DNA of 8,895 nt from Pseudomonadota bacterium (GCA_022563075.1 JADFOC010000071.1:1-8895); one strand, 5' to 3'; numbered from the stretch's first letter, positions 1-6,802 are shown. Translations and numbers: made by a program. Notes: generated by a model not told the origin, from the sequence alone.

Positions 1-618
1 ATAAAAGATAATAAGAAGGCTCAGGTCGGCACTGAAGTAGATCGAAGCCGCGAAGCCCAAGGTGGCAAGTAACAGCGCGGCGTTTACCCAGTGTTGTGCC
101 GGCAACAACTTGCTGCGAGTGAGTCGGCCATCCAACTTGGCCCAGGCGATTATGCTGCCGCTGAATGAGATGGTGCCGATAATGGCGCCAAGTATCGCCA
201 GTATTGCCACGTCGGTACCGAGTACGGCGCCGATGGTGGTGACAGTGCCAGCATCATCCGAGGCAAGGGCCGAGGCTTTGAGCAATTCTACCGCAGCAAT
301 CGTGGCTGCCGCTCCGCCGCCCATGCCGTTATACATCGCGATCATCTGTGGCATGTCGGTCATTGCCACTTTTTTGCCACTGATCCAGGCATAACCACCA
401 CCGATGGCAATGGCCGCAATGATCAACAGTATATTAGTGGTGGCTTGCTCGCTGTTGATGATATCTGGCGCGGCAAATGTAACCAACGTCGCCAGCACCA
501 TGCCGGCGCCAGCCCATACTATGCCGCGGCGAGCAGTTACCGGGGAACTCATCTGCTTCAGGCCAAGAATGAACAGTACGGCAGTGATCAGGTAGGAAGC
601 TTGAATAATCGTTGCCAT
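1..618 (-). CDS. pntB: NAD(P) transhydrogenase subunit beta, N-terminal part (runs off the window)
   Basis: This encodes the beta subunit of the proton-translocating transhydrogenase in the inner membrane. It carries most of the membrane domain and, beyond the window, the NADP(H)-binding domain III. Reading the minus strand from ATG at 616-618 gives 206 open codons to the window edge. The protein starts MATIIQASYLITAVLFILGL and is a run of hydrophobic helices. Family landmarks are GLKQMSSPVTARRG (about residues 19-32), the TDMPQMIAMYNGMGGGAAA stretch near residues 87-105, and GTISFSGSIIAWAKL near 147-161. The NADP-binding domain, expected beyond residue 280 or so, lies outside. The start is three bases after the pntAB stop, with GAGGAA just upstream inside the end of pntAB, so the genes are translationally close. 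The family is certain; the missing C-terminus is only the window cut. Confidence 0.96.
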   Translation of the reverse strand, partial: MATIIQASYLITAVLFILGLKQMSSPVTARRGIVWAGAGMVLATLVTFAAPDIINSEQATTNILLIIAAIAIGGGYAWISGKKVAMTDMPQMIAMYNGMGGGAAATIAAVELLKASALASDDAGTVTTIGAVLGTDVAILAILGAIIGTISFSGSIIAWAKLDGRLTRSKLLPAQHWVNAALLLATLGFAASIYFSADLSLLIIFY

Positions 619-621
619 TGA

Positions 622-924
622 TTATTCCTCGCTGCCGGTTTTTTTCTTGCTGGGTTTGAACATCTCCAGCATGCGTTCGGTCACGACATAACCACCAACC
701 GCGTTGCCAGCACCGAGCAACACGGCAATGAAGCCGATGACCTGTTCCGTGGTGCTGTCGGCTATGCCCAGTGCATACATGGCGCCCACCAACACGATGC
801 CGTGAACGAAATTCGAACCAGACATCAACGGGGTATGAAGAATGACCGGTACCTTGCTGATTATTTCGAATCCGGTGAAGCCGGCCAGCATGAAAATGTA
901 AATCGCAGCGAGACCTTCAATCAT
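622..924 (-). CDS. pntAB: NAD(P) transhydrogenase subunit alpha part 2 (membrane part)
   Basis: This 100-residue membrane protein is the C-terminal half of the alpha subunit, encoded as a separate gene as in Rhodospirillum rubrum. In Escherichia coli the two halves are fused in one PntA. It forms part of the proton channel domain II with PntB. Three hydrophobic helices are visible, at about residues 4-24, 37-55 and 61-82. The conserved HTPLMSGSNFVHGIVLVGA motif sits at residues 30-48, and the cytosolic tail is charged (KPSKKKTGSEE). Its ATG (922-924) directly follows the TAG of pntAA (925-927) with no intervening base, and its stop is three bases before pntB. Such spacing implies coupled translation and fixed subunit ratios. 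GGAGCTTCC, inside the end of pntAA, gives a Shine-Dalgarno-like GGAG just upstream. Confidence 0.95.
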   Translation of the reverse strand: MIEGLAAIYIFMLAGFTGFEIISKVPVILHTPLMSGSNFVHGIVLVGAMYALGIADSTTEQVIGFIAVLLGAGNAVGGYVVTERMLEMFKPSKKKTGSEE

Positions 925-2055
925 CTAGGAAGCTCCTTCTAATTTCTCTTTTATGGCGGTGTGATGAATCGAACCGGCGTGGGTGATGAGGCTGCTATTG
1001 ATGATCTCATCTTCCAGATCAATGTTTATGGTCCCGTCGTCGATCAATAACTCAAGAAAATTAAGTAAATTCTTGGCATACAGTTCGCTGGCATGATTGC
1101 CTAGCATGCTCGGAACGTTTACCGGACCAAATATTTTAACCCCCTGGTGCAGCACTGTTGCATCGATTTTGGTTAGCTCACAGTTGCCACCGCCTTCGGC
1201 GGCTAAATCCACTATTACTGAGCCGCCACGCATCGCTTCAACCATCGATGTGGAAATTATTCGTGGCGAGGGTTGGCCAGGAATAGCGGCGGTGGTGATG
1301 ACGACATCGGCCGCCGCTACGTGTTTGGCGAGAATCGCCTGTTGTTGCTGTTTTTCTGCATCGGTGAGTTCCCGGGCATAGCCACCGCTGCCTTCCGCCT
1401 TGATTTCAATGTCGACAAATTTAGCGCCGAGTGATTCCACCTGTTCTTTCACGGCGGCTCTTACGTCATAGCCTTCTACAATTGCGCCCAATCGCCTGGC
1501 GGTGGCGATGGCCTGCAGTCCGGCGACGCCGACGCCGATTATCAGCACCTTTGATGGTCTGATGGTGCCGGCAGCCGTAGTCAGCATGGGGAAAAACTTG
1601 CCAAGAATATTGCTTGCCAGCAGTACCGCTTTATAGCCGGCGATCGATGCCTGGGAAGACAGAGCATCCATGCCTTGAGCGCGAGAAATTCGTGGAATCA
1701 GTTCCATGGCAAAGGCACTGATGTTTTTCTGCTTTAATTTAGTAAATCGTTCCAGATCGGAGTGTGGGTTCAGAAAGCCAATCAACACAGATCCGTCTTT
1801 CAGTTGTTCAATTTGTTCGTCCGTTGGTGGATTAACCACCAAGGTGATATCGCCTTTGCCTAGCAAGTCACTGCTACTATGGACGATCGACGCATTCTCG
1901 TAATCTCTATCTGCATAACCCACCAGCTCGCCAGCGCCGGCTTGAATATTGACCAGCAGATCTTGCTTGGCGAGTCGATTGACCACGTCCGGCACCAGTG
2001 CCACCCGTTGTTCGCCTGCACGAACTTCTTTGGGTACACAGATTTGAATCGCCAT
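925..2055 (-). CDS. pntAA: NAD(P) transhydrogenase subunit alpha part 1 (NAD(H)-binding domain I)
   Basis: This soluble, peripheral subunit binds NAD(H) and passes hydride to NADP bound on PntB, driven by proton entry. The product is 376 residues, the usual size for a split domain I. Visible landmarks are the alanine dehydrogenase/PntA N-terminal signature (VPKEVRAGEQRVALVP, residues 7-22), the RQD-loop-type SRAQGMDALSSQ (124-135), and the Rossmann glycine motif GVGVAG (174-179). GYDVRAAVKEQVESLGAKF follows, with D197 placed at the end of the second strand where NAD ribose is held. The chosen ATG at 2053-2055 has GAGG eight bases upstream. A longer reading from 2121 is possible on paper, but its first codons overlap the -35/-10 promoter, so it is rejected. 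First gene of pntAA-pntAB-pntB. Confidence 0.96.
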   Translation of the reverse strand: MAIQICVPKEVRAGEQRVALVPDVVNRLAKQDLLVNIQAGAGELVGYADRDYENASIVHSSSDLLGKGDITLVVNPPTDEQIEQLKDGSVLIGFLNPHSDLERFTKLKQKNISAFAMELIPRISRAQGMDALSSQASIAGYKAVLLASNILGKFFPMLTTAAGTIRPSKVLIIGVGVAGLQAIATARRLGAIVEGYDVRAAVKEQVESLGAKFVDIEIKAEGSGGYARELTDAEKQQQQAILAKHVAAADVVITTAAIPGQPSPRIISTSMVEAMRGGSVIVDLAAEGGGNCELTKIDATVLHQGVKIFGPVNVPSMLGNHASELYAKNLLNFLELLIDDGTINIDLEDEIINSSLITHAGSIHHTAIKEKLEGAS

Positions 2056-2093
2056 GGGAAACCTCGATTTTTCATCCAATAAATGCAGCGCGC

Positions 2094-2121
2094 AGTATAT
2101 AACGATAGCGAGCAAGGTCAA
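2094..2121 (-). promoter_or_regulatory. Sigma70 promoter of the pnt operon
   Basis: On the minus strand, TTGACC (2121-2116) and TATACT (2099-2094) are separated by 16 bases and followed by a GCGCGC discriminator. Predicted transcription starts near 2087, giving a leader of about 30 bases before the pntAA ATG at 2055. Both hexamers are close to consensus. No operator is obvious. Confidence 0.7.
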
Positions 2122-2152
2122 ATTGGCGCATTTATCTCATGCTTGTGGTTTA

Positions 2153-2178
2153 TTGAAGGCCTTAGTTTTTGTTAGAAT
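2153..2178 (+). promoter_or_regulatory. Probable extended -10 promoter of the citramalate/isopropylmalate synthase gene
   Basis: TGTTAGAAT (2170-2178) is an extended -10 element, TG-n-TAGAAT. The nearest -35-like hexamer, TTGAAG at 2153-2158, is only 14 bases away and so is weakly placed. A GC-rich discriminator (CCGGTCCCCG) follows. Start would be near 2185, about 50 bases before the ATG. It faces away from the pnt promoter, with roughly 50 bases between the elements. Confidence 0.5.
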
Positions 2179-2233
2179 CCGGTCCCCGTCAACTCACATC
2201 GCCAATCCGGCGGGCATAATTACAGGAATTAGC

Positions 2234-3772
2234 ATGAGCGCTGCAGAGCAGGGCCGTCATATCAGTTTGATGGATACAACACTGCGTGACGGGGAACAAA
2301 CTCAGGGAGTCTCGTTCTCAGTCAATGAGAAAGTGAATATAGCCCGCGCACTTTTACAATCGCTGAAAGTAGATCGCATCGAAGTTGCCTCAGCCGGCGT
2401 ATCCGAAGGGGAGAAGCAGGCAGTAGCACAAATAATACAATGGGCTGTCGCGGAGGGATTTGTCGATCGTGTCGAAGTATTGGGTTTCGTTGACTATAAA
2501 CGCAGCGTCGATTGGATTGTCAGCGCCGGCGGCAAGGTTATTAATCTATTGGCCAAGGGCAGTGAAAAGCATTGTCGCGAACAACTGGGTAAAGATCTGG
2601 CGAGCCATGTTGAAGATATCGCCAGAACCATAGAGTATGCCAAAGATCAAGGATTGCAGGTAAATATGTATCTGGAAGATTGGTCGAGTGGTTATCGTGA
2701 TAGCAAGGAATATGTGTTTGGTCTGGTATCGGGCACTCAGGAATTAGGCATAGAGCACTATTTGTTGCCGGATACCCTTGGTTTGATGTCGCCGCGGGAG
2801 GTGCATGAATCGCTGACCGAAATGCTGCAAACTTATCCTGATCTGCAGTTCGACTTTCATCCACATAACGATTATGGACTGGCTACTGCCAATATCATGG
2901 CGGCGGTGAATGCTGGCGTTAATACGGTGCATTGCACGATAAATTGCCTGGGTGAGCGGGCCGGCAATGCTTCGTTGGCTGAAGTGGCAGTTGTCCTTAA
3001 AGGCAAACTGGGGCTGCAACTCTCCATCGATGAATCCCGCATTGGTGTGGTCAGTCGCATGGTGGAAAATTTTTCCGGGAAATGGATCGCGGCTAATACG
3101 CCCATCGTGGGCGCGGATGTATTTACCCAGACCGCAGGCATTCATGCCGATGGTGATCTGAAGGCTGATCTCTATGTGAGCAATCTTGGCCCCGAGCGCT
3201 TCGCCCGCAAGCGGATCTATGCGTTGGGCAAGATGAGCGGTAAAGCATCACTGATAAACAATCTCGAAGAGCTTGGCATCAGCCTGTCTACCGAAGACCA
3301 GGCGAAAGTACTGAAACGAATCGTTGAGTTGGGTGATTCCAAGCACGTGATCACATCGGAAGACCTGCCATTCATCATTGCGGATGTGATGGAGAGCAGG
3401 GGCTATCATCACATTACTTTACTCAATTGTTATATCAATACCGGACTGGATGTTGAGAGTACCGCCAGTATTCGGGTCTCGATTGGCAATGAAGAATATC
3501 AGGGTTCAGGCTCGGGTAATGGGGGCTTTGCCGCATTTTTTGACGCGATCGAAAAAATTCTGGCGCAAAAAGACTTCGTCATGCCGGCCTTGATGGATTA
3601 TGAAGTACATATTCCCCGTGGTGGTGATAGTAATGCGCTGACTGAATGCATCATCAGCTGGGAAGGGCAAAATCAGGATTTCAAGACGCGCGGTGTGGAT
3701 TCCAATCAGGTGCTGGCTGCGGTCAAGGCCACCCTACGCATGATCAATTTAAGATTACACGCCCAGAGTTGA
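2234..3772 (+). CDS. cimA: Citramalate synthase (CimA-type) or 2-isopropylmalate synthase
   Basis: A 512-residue DRE-TIM metallolyase that condenses acetyl-CoA with a 2-oxoacid: pyruvate if it is citramalate synthase, 2-oxoisovalerate if LeuA. An N-terminal TIM barrel (about 10-290) has DTTLRDGEQ (14-22), with R18 and D19 catalytic and D14, H209, H211 (FDFHPHND) and N245 (GERAGN) as metal ligands. The linker has FTQTAGIHADGD (297-308), and the C-terminal LeuA_dimer regulatory domain (about 390-512) would bind the feedback amino acid. Compared from memory with Leptospira interrogans CimA, the pyruvate-pocket residues L81, L104 and Y144 appear as L83, L106 and Y146, and E146 as E148. LeuA enzymes differ there. 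I therefore favour citramalate synthase, though databases often label this group 2-isopropylmalate synthase. ATG 2234 has AGGA at 2224-2227; the frame is open further upstream to 2054, but that stretch overlaps both promoters. Confidence 0.88.
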   Translation: MSAAEQGRHISLMDTTLRDGEQTQGVSFSVNEKVNIARALLQSLKVDRIEVASAGVSEGEKQAVAQIIQWAVAEGFVDRVEVLGFVDYKRSVDWIVSAGGKVINLLAKGSEKHCREQLGKDLASHVEDIARTIEYAKDQGLQVNMYLEDWSSGYRDSKEYVFGLVSGTQELGIEHYLLPDTLGLMSPREVHESLTEMLQTYPDLQFDFHPHNDYGLATANIMAAVNAGVNTVHCTINCLGERAGNASLAEVAVVLKGKLGLQLSIDESRIGVVSRMVENFSGKWIAANTPIVGADVFTQTAGIHADGDLKADLYVSNLGPERFARKRIYALGKMSGKASLINNLEELGISLSTEDQAKVLKRIVELGDSKHVITSEDLPFIIADVMESRGYHHITLLNCYINTGLDVESTASIRVSIGNEEYQGSGSGNGGFAAFFDAIEKILAQKDFVMPALMDYEVHIPRGGDSNALTECIISWEGQNQDFKTRGVDSNQVLAAVKATLRMINLRLHAQS

Positions 3773-3798
3773 GTCCAGCAGGGGGCATTTGCGCTTGC

Positions 3799-4896
3799 CT
3801 ACAGCTTCGCCAGTTCTGCCGCGACCAGATCACCAAAACTGTCAGTACTGATCATGTTCACAGCGACGCCCGGGCTGGACAGATCGGGGGTGGAATAGCC
3901 CTGTGTAAACACACTCTGCATAGCATGCCAGACGTTCTTCGCTTCGGCTTCCAGATTAAAACTCATCTCCAGCATCATCGCCACCGAGCCAATCATGGCG
4001 TAGGGATTAGCGATGTTCTGGCCGGCGATATCCGGTGCCGAACCGTGCGCGGGTTCGTAGTAGGCCTTATCTGGGCCGACGCAGGCTGACGGCATCAGGC
4101 CAAGTGATCCCAGTATTCCACCGGCTTGATCACTTAAGATATCGCCAAACATATTTTCCATAACCATCACATCAAATTGGCCCGGATTCAGACAGAGATA
4201 GGTGGCAGCCGCATCGACTAATATGTGTTTCACCTCGACCTCCGGGTAGTCCTGAGAGACTTCTCCGATGACCTCATTCCACAGCACACTGGATTTCAGG
4301 ACGTTACTTTTATGAATGTTGTGCAAGACCCTCTTGCGCTTCTGCGCGGTATCGAAGGCAACCTTGGCAATCCTGGCTATCTGATCTTCATCATATTCGA
4401 GGCTTTCACTGACATACCGCTTGCCGTGTTCATTGATGCCGGTTTCTTTTTTACCAAAATAGAGACCGCCCACCAGTTCCCTGATGATGATGAAGTCGAT
4501 ACCATCGCCAATGATCTCTGGTTTCAATGGAGAAAAATGGGCTAAGCCTTTGGGTAGGAATACGGGTCTGAAATTAGCGAAGGTGTTATAGCGCGCGCGA
4601 AGTGGCAGCAGAGCGCCGCGCTCGGGTTGCATGTCTACCGGGATTTTTTTTGACTCTTCATGGCTGAGCCCAATTGGCCCTTTCAGAATTGCATCTGCCT
4701 CATCACAGAGTTGTTTGGTGGCATCAGGGAAGGGATGACCATGCTCGAAATAGGCATTAGCACCGAATGCTCCATGGTCTAATTCAAATTCAATGTCATT
4801 CCGGGTAGCGATTAATTCCAGTATTTTTATGGCTTCTCTCATTATTTCCGGACCGATACCATCTCCATCTAGGAGTGCTATTTTGTATGATGCCAT
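3799..4896 (-). CDS. leuB: 3-isopropylmalate dehydrogenase-like (LeuB family) oxidative decarboxylase
   Basis: A 365-residue NAD-dependent beta-decarboxylating dehydrogenase. LeuB turns 3-isopropylmalate into 2-oxoisocaproate, and in the citramalate route turns 3-methylmalate into 2-oxobutyrate. Signatures are LLDGDGIGPEI (8-18), substrate arginines R100, R110 and R139, the LeuB-type RELVGGLYFG (139-148) with Y146, catalytic K196, metal ligands D228, D252 and D256 (NMFGDILSDQAG), and EPAHGSAPDIAGQNIANP (281-298). D289 in the last motif indicates NAD rather than NADP. The usual IDKANVL around the catalytic lysine reads IHKSNVL here, so substrate range may differ. ATG 4896 has AGGAA at 4903-4907. 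It converges on the synthase gene with 26 bases between stops. No leuC or leuD is in the window. The family is certain; the exact substrate is inferred. Confidence 0.9.
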   Translation of the reverse strand: MASYKIALLDGDGIGPEIMREAIKILELIATRNDIEFELDHGAFGANAYFEHGHPFPDATKQLCDEADAILKGPIGLSHEESKKIPVDMQPERGALLPLRARYNTFANFRPVFLPKGLAHFSPLKPEIIGDGIDFIIIRELVGGLYFGKKETGINEHGKRYVSESLEYDEDQIARIAKVAFDTAQKRKRVLHNIHKSNVLKSSVLWNEVIGEVSQDYPEVEVKHILVDAAATYLCLNPGQFDVMVMENMFGDILSDQAGGILGSLGLMPSACVGPDKAYYEPAHGSAPDIAGQNIANPYAMIGSVAMMLEMSFNLEAEAKNVWHAMQSVFTQGYSTPDLSSPGVAVNMISTDSFGDLVAAELAKL

Positions 4897-4930
4897 GTTG
4901 GTTTCCTGCGGATTCGGGGGTTTGCCGCGT

Positions 4931-4936
4931 AGTGTA
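4931..4936 (-). promoter_or_regulatory. Candidate -10 element of the leuB-like gene
   Basis: TACACT on the minus strand, followed by ACGCGGC, resembles the -10 plus GC-rich discriminator of the pnt and mdh promoters. No good -35 lies 16-18 bases upstream. Start would be near 4924, about 28 bases before the ATG. The rest of the 4897-5066 gap shows only a CACGTG palindrome (4959-4964) and no gene. Confidence 0.3.
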
Positions 4937-5066
4937 GAAAAGAGGCGCGTAATTTACCACGTGACGCTTTTAGTGGACAGGCCGGTGCCTTTACTTAATT
5001 CTGTGAAAAGCGATCGAGATTGGAGATCCAGAAGAGGACAGATGGCGCTGGATATTCTCTCAGCTA

Positions 5067-5231
5067 CTAATTCAGCGCCTGTAATACGATTGACACCTGC
5101 CGGAGAAAAATCAGCGTGAGAATAATGACCACCGTGTATACAACGCCATCGCTCATTTCCAGACCGAAAAATGATTTTTTCGGCTTCGGCTTTTGCTCTT
5201 CTTTTTCGTTATTGTCTTCGTCAAAACTCAT
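5067..5231 (-). CDS. Small single-pass membrane protein, 54 residues, function unknown
   Basis: I do not recognise this protein. ATG at 5229-5231 opens 54 codons ending in TAG (5067-5069). Residues 1-19 are almost all charged or polar (six acidic residues, five lysines, ending KPKPKK). Then comes SFFGLEMSD, and one hydrophobic helix at about 29-43 (GVVYTVVIILTLIFL), with a short amphipathic tail RQVSIVLQALN. The lysines just before the helix suggest N-terminus in, C-terminus towards the periplasm. Support for it being real: AGGGG about ten bases upstream of the ATG, a sigma70-like promoter at 5298-5326, and a charged-tail-plus-helix design typical of small membrane proteins. It lies between tRNA-Leu and the leuB-like gene, on the same strand. 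Conservation cannot be tested here. Confidence 0.68.
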   Translation of the reverse strand: MSFDEDNNEKEEQKPKPKKSFFGLEMSDGVVYTVVIILTLIFLRQVSIVLQALN

Positions 5232-5297
5232 GACTTGAATTCCCCTATTATCCAGGCAGCCCTCTTACTAGCGCCGGTGACAGGCCCCCATAAAAGG

Positions 5298-5326
5298 AGT
5301 ATCGGCAATTTTCTCTTGGGCTTCAA
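5298..5326 (-). promoter_or_regulatory. Candidate promoter of the 54-residue membrane protein gene
   Basis: On the minus strand TTGAAG (5326-5321) and GATACT (5303-5298) are spaced by exactly 17 bases; each hexamer matches consensus at four of six positions. Start would be near 5291, giving a leader of about 60 bases. It lies downstream of tRNA-Leu, so the small gene could be expressed alone or with the tRNA. Confidence 0.4.
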
Positions 5327-5333
5327 TGACTAA

Positions 5334-5350
5334 CCTCAGCGGTGCTAAGG
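5334..5350 (-). terminator. Hairpin just after tRNA-Leu, possible weak terminator or processing signal
   Basis: On the minus strand CCTTAGC and GCTGAGG form a seven-pair stem (one G-U) with an ACC loop, starting eight bases after the tRNA 3' CCA. Only TTAGT follows, not a real U tract, so full intrinsic termination is doubtful. It may stabilise or trim the 3' trailer. Confidence 0.35.
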
Positions 5351-5357
5351 CAATCAA

Positions 5358-5444
5358 TGGTACCAGCGGGCGGACTTGAACCGCCACTCCCGTGAAGGAA
5401 CCGGATTTTGAATCCGGCGTGTCTACCAATTTCACCACGCTGGC
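5358..5444 (-). tRNA. tRNA-Leu, anticodon CAA (reads UUG)
   Basis: The minus strand folds as a class II tRNA of 87 nucleotides with encoded CCA. The acceptor stem is GCCAGCG with CGCTGGT (G1-U72 wobble, then six pairs), with discriminator A73 as in leucine tRNAs. The anticodon stem CCGGA/TCCGG closes the loop TTCAAAA (5412-5406), so the anticodon is CAA (complement of 5408-5410). A long variable arm (TTCCTTCACGGGAGT region) is followed by the T arm GGCGG-TTCAAGT-CCGCC. The D arm has the usual AAATTGGTAGACAC pattern. The gene stands alone, with no tRNA cluster nearby. Confidence 0.97.
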
Positions 5445-5474
5445 ACGACTTTTCTTATTGTTACTGTATCTGAT

Positions 5475-5508
5475 CGCCTGGCAACTTTTGTGCTACCACA
5501 ATCAGGCG
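5475..5508 (-). other. Two-part inverted repeat in the tRNA-Leu leader
   Basis: CGCCTG (5475-5480) pairs with CAGGCG (5503-5508). Inside, TTGTG (5488-5492) pairs with CACAA (5497-5501) around a CTAC loop, leaving a seven-base bulge on one side and one base on the other. It begins at about the predicted transcription start of the tRNA, so it could fold at the 5' end of the precursor or act as an operator. Confidence 0.45.
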
Positions 5509-5511
5509 CTC

Positions 5512-5539
5512 ATTATAACAGTTGGGATTACCTGTGCAA
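5512..5539 (-). promoter_or_regulatory. Promoter of tRNA-Leu
   Basis: On the minus strand TTGCAC (5539-5534), 16 bases, then a perfect TATAAT (5517-5512) preceded by TGT, an extended -10. Start is near 5505, about 60 bases before the mature tRNA. GC-rich GAGCGCC follows the -10, as is usual for stable-RNA promoters. Confidence 0.65.
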
Positions 5540-5667
5540 TGCGACAATCCTGTCTCCGATCTCCGCTAATTGCACCAGTTGGCACATGCTACAGCTTTCA
5601 CAAGTTGCCGTTTTTGGTTAGGCTTCGACTTCCGTCCCGATGATTTGAATTGACATGAAGCGCATTG

Positions 5668-6732
5668 ATGCAGCGAAGCGATTTTCACTATAGTCTCCCG
5701 GAAGAACTGATTGCCCACTACCCAACCGATAGGCGCAGTGAGAGTCGTTTGCTCTGTCTCGATGCGACAACGGGTGAGATTCAACATCGCATATTCAAGC
5801 AATTCGTGGATTTGCTGGATGTCGATGATCTGCTGGTGCTCAACGACACCCGGGTGATTCCTGCGAGACTACTTGGTCGCAAGGAATCTGGCGGCAAGGT
5901 GGAAGTATTGATTGAGCGCATCATGCAGGGCAATCTGGTATTGGCACAACTGCGTGTCAGCAAGCCTCCCAGATCCGGCCATAAATTGTTATTCGGCGAA
6001 CATAGATCAAAAAACGAAGTCTTATTACACACTTTACATGTTGATGTTGTCGGGAGAGAAGGCGATTTTTACCTACTGCAATTTCCACCCGAGTTGAACT
6101 TAATAGCAGAGCTGCGTCGAATTGGTCATATCCCGCTTCCGCCCTACATCAAGCGTCATGATCTGCAGTCAGATGTGGAACGTTATCAAACCGTCTATGC
6201 AAAAGCGGATGGAGCCGTTGCTGCACCAACTGCAGGGCTGCATTTTGATGACGCGATGCTCCTGACCATAAAAAAGAAAGGCATAGCCCTGGCATACCTT
6301 ACGCTTCATGTCGGAGCGGGCACCTTCCAACCTATGCGGGTCGACAACATACTCGATCATCGGATGCACAAGGAAATAGTCCGAATAGATGAAGCGGTTT
6401 GTGAAAAAGTGAATGCCTGTAAAGCAAGAGGCGGACGTGTCATTGCGATAGGCACGACTACTGTGCGCAGCCTGGAAACTGCAGCCGCAGATAATCGACT
6501 GACTCCATTTCATAGCGAAACCGATATTTTCATTTATCCCGGCTTTAAATTTCAAATTGTCGATGCCATGATAACTAATTTCCACTTATCTGAATCTACA
6601 TTACTAATGTTAGTGAGTGCGTTCAGTGATAAAAAAATGCTACTTGACGCCTATCAAGCTGCAATAAAACAAAAATATCGATTTTTTAGTTATGGGGATG
6701 CTATGTTTATTTTCCATAGTAAGCAGGGTTAA
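5668..6732 (+). CDS. queA: S-adenosylmethionine:tRNA ribosyltransferase-isomerase QueA
   Basis: QueA transfers and rearranges the ribosyl group of S-adenosylmethionine onto preQ1 at position 34 of GUN-anticodon tRNAs, giving epoxyqueuosine. The 354-residue length is normal. Conserved blocks, in order, are [17 protein letters not shown] (56-72), [14 protein letters not shown] (150-163), ERYQTVYA (171-178), [12 protein letters not shown] (182-193), [10 protein letters not shown] (213-222), GTTTVRSLE (262-270) and [13 protein letters not shown] (336-348). The usual NFHLPxSTLL block reads [10 protein letters not shown] (304-313), a Pro-to-Ser change at 308. I chose ATG 5668, with GAAG at 5657-5660; a TTG one codon earlier is possible but less likely. 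Its usual partners tgt, yajC and secD are not next to it. No convincing promoter is seen in 5540-5667, though the palindromic TTATAA near 5513-5518 could serve both strands. Confidence 0.96.
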   Translation: MQRSDFHYSLPEELIAHYPTDRRSESRLLCLDATTGEIQHRIFKQFVDLLDVDDLLVLNDTRVIPARLLGRKESGGKVEVLIERIMQGNLVLAQLRVSKPPRSGHKLLFGEHRSKNEVLLHTLHVDVVGREGDFYLLQFPPELNLIAELRRIGHIPLPPYIKRHDLQSDVERYQTVYAKADGAVAAPTAGLHFDDAMLLTIKKKGIALAYLTLHVGAGTFQPMRVDNILDHRMHKEIVRIDEAVCEKVNACKARGGRVIAIGTTTVRSLETAAADNRLTPFHSETDIFIYPGFKFQIVDAMITNFHLSESTLLMLVSAFSDKKMLLDAYQAAIKQKYRFFSYGDAMFIFHSKQG

Positions 6733-6802
6733 ATCAACGCTGCAGGCGGCATCTAACACAGATCATTTGATCCAGCAGATCCTCTCATCTTCAATCATTA
6801 TC

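Noticed and set aside
2056..2121. A 22-residue N-terminal extension of the transhydrogenase alpha subunit part 1 starting at 2121
   Set aside because: The extension lies over the -35 and -10 elements and has no family match; the product from ATG 2055 starts exactly where homologues do and has a Shine-Dalgarno.
2054..2233. A 60-residue N-terminal extension of the synthase
   Set aside because: It spans both promoters and the region overlapping pntAA; AGGA precedes ATG 2234 and the protein from there fits the family length.
4949..4967. CACGTG and GTAATTTAC palindromes upstream of the leuB-like gene as a regulator site
   Set aside because: Both are short and can occur by chance; no spacing or repeat supports a specific regulator.
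5277..5357. A TTG-started reading of about 26 codons directly after the tRNA on the minus strand
   Set aside because: There is no ribosome-binding site (the tRNA 3' end precedes it), the start codon is rare, the sequence is very short, and it contains the hairpin and a promoter candidate.
5358..5444. tRNA-Leu as an integration site of a mobile element
   Set aside because: No integrase, no repeated tRNA 3' end and no change in base composition are seen on either side.
5860..6032. Open readings on both strands inside queA, mdh, pntAA and the synthase
   Set aside because: They are frame shadows: the opposite or overlapping frames carry strong protein family signatures and these do not.
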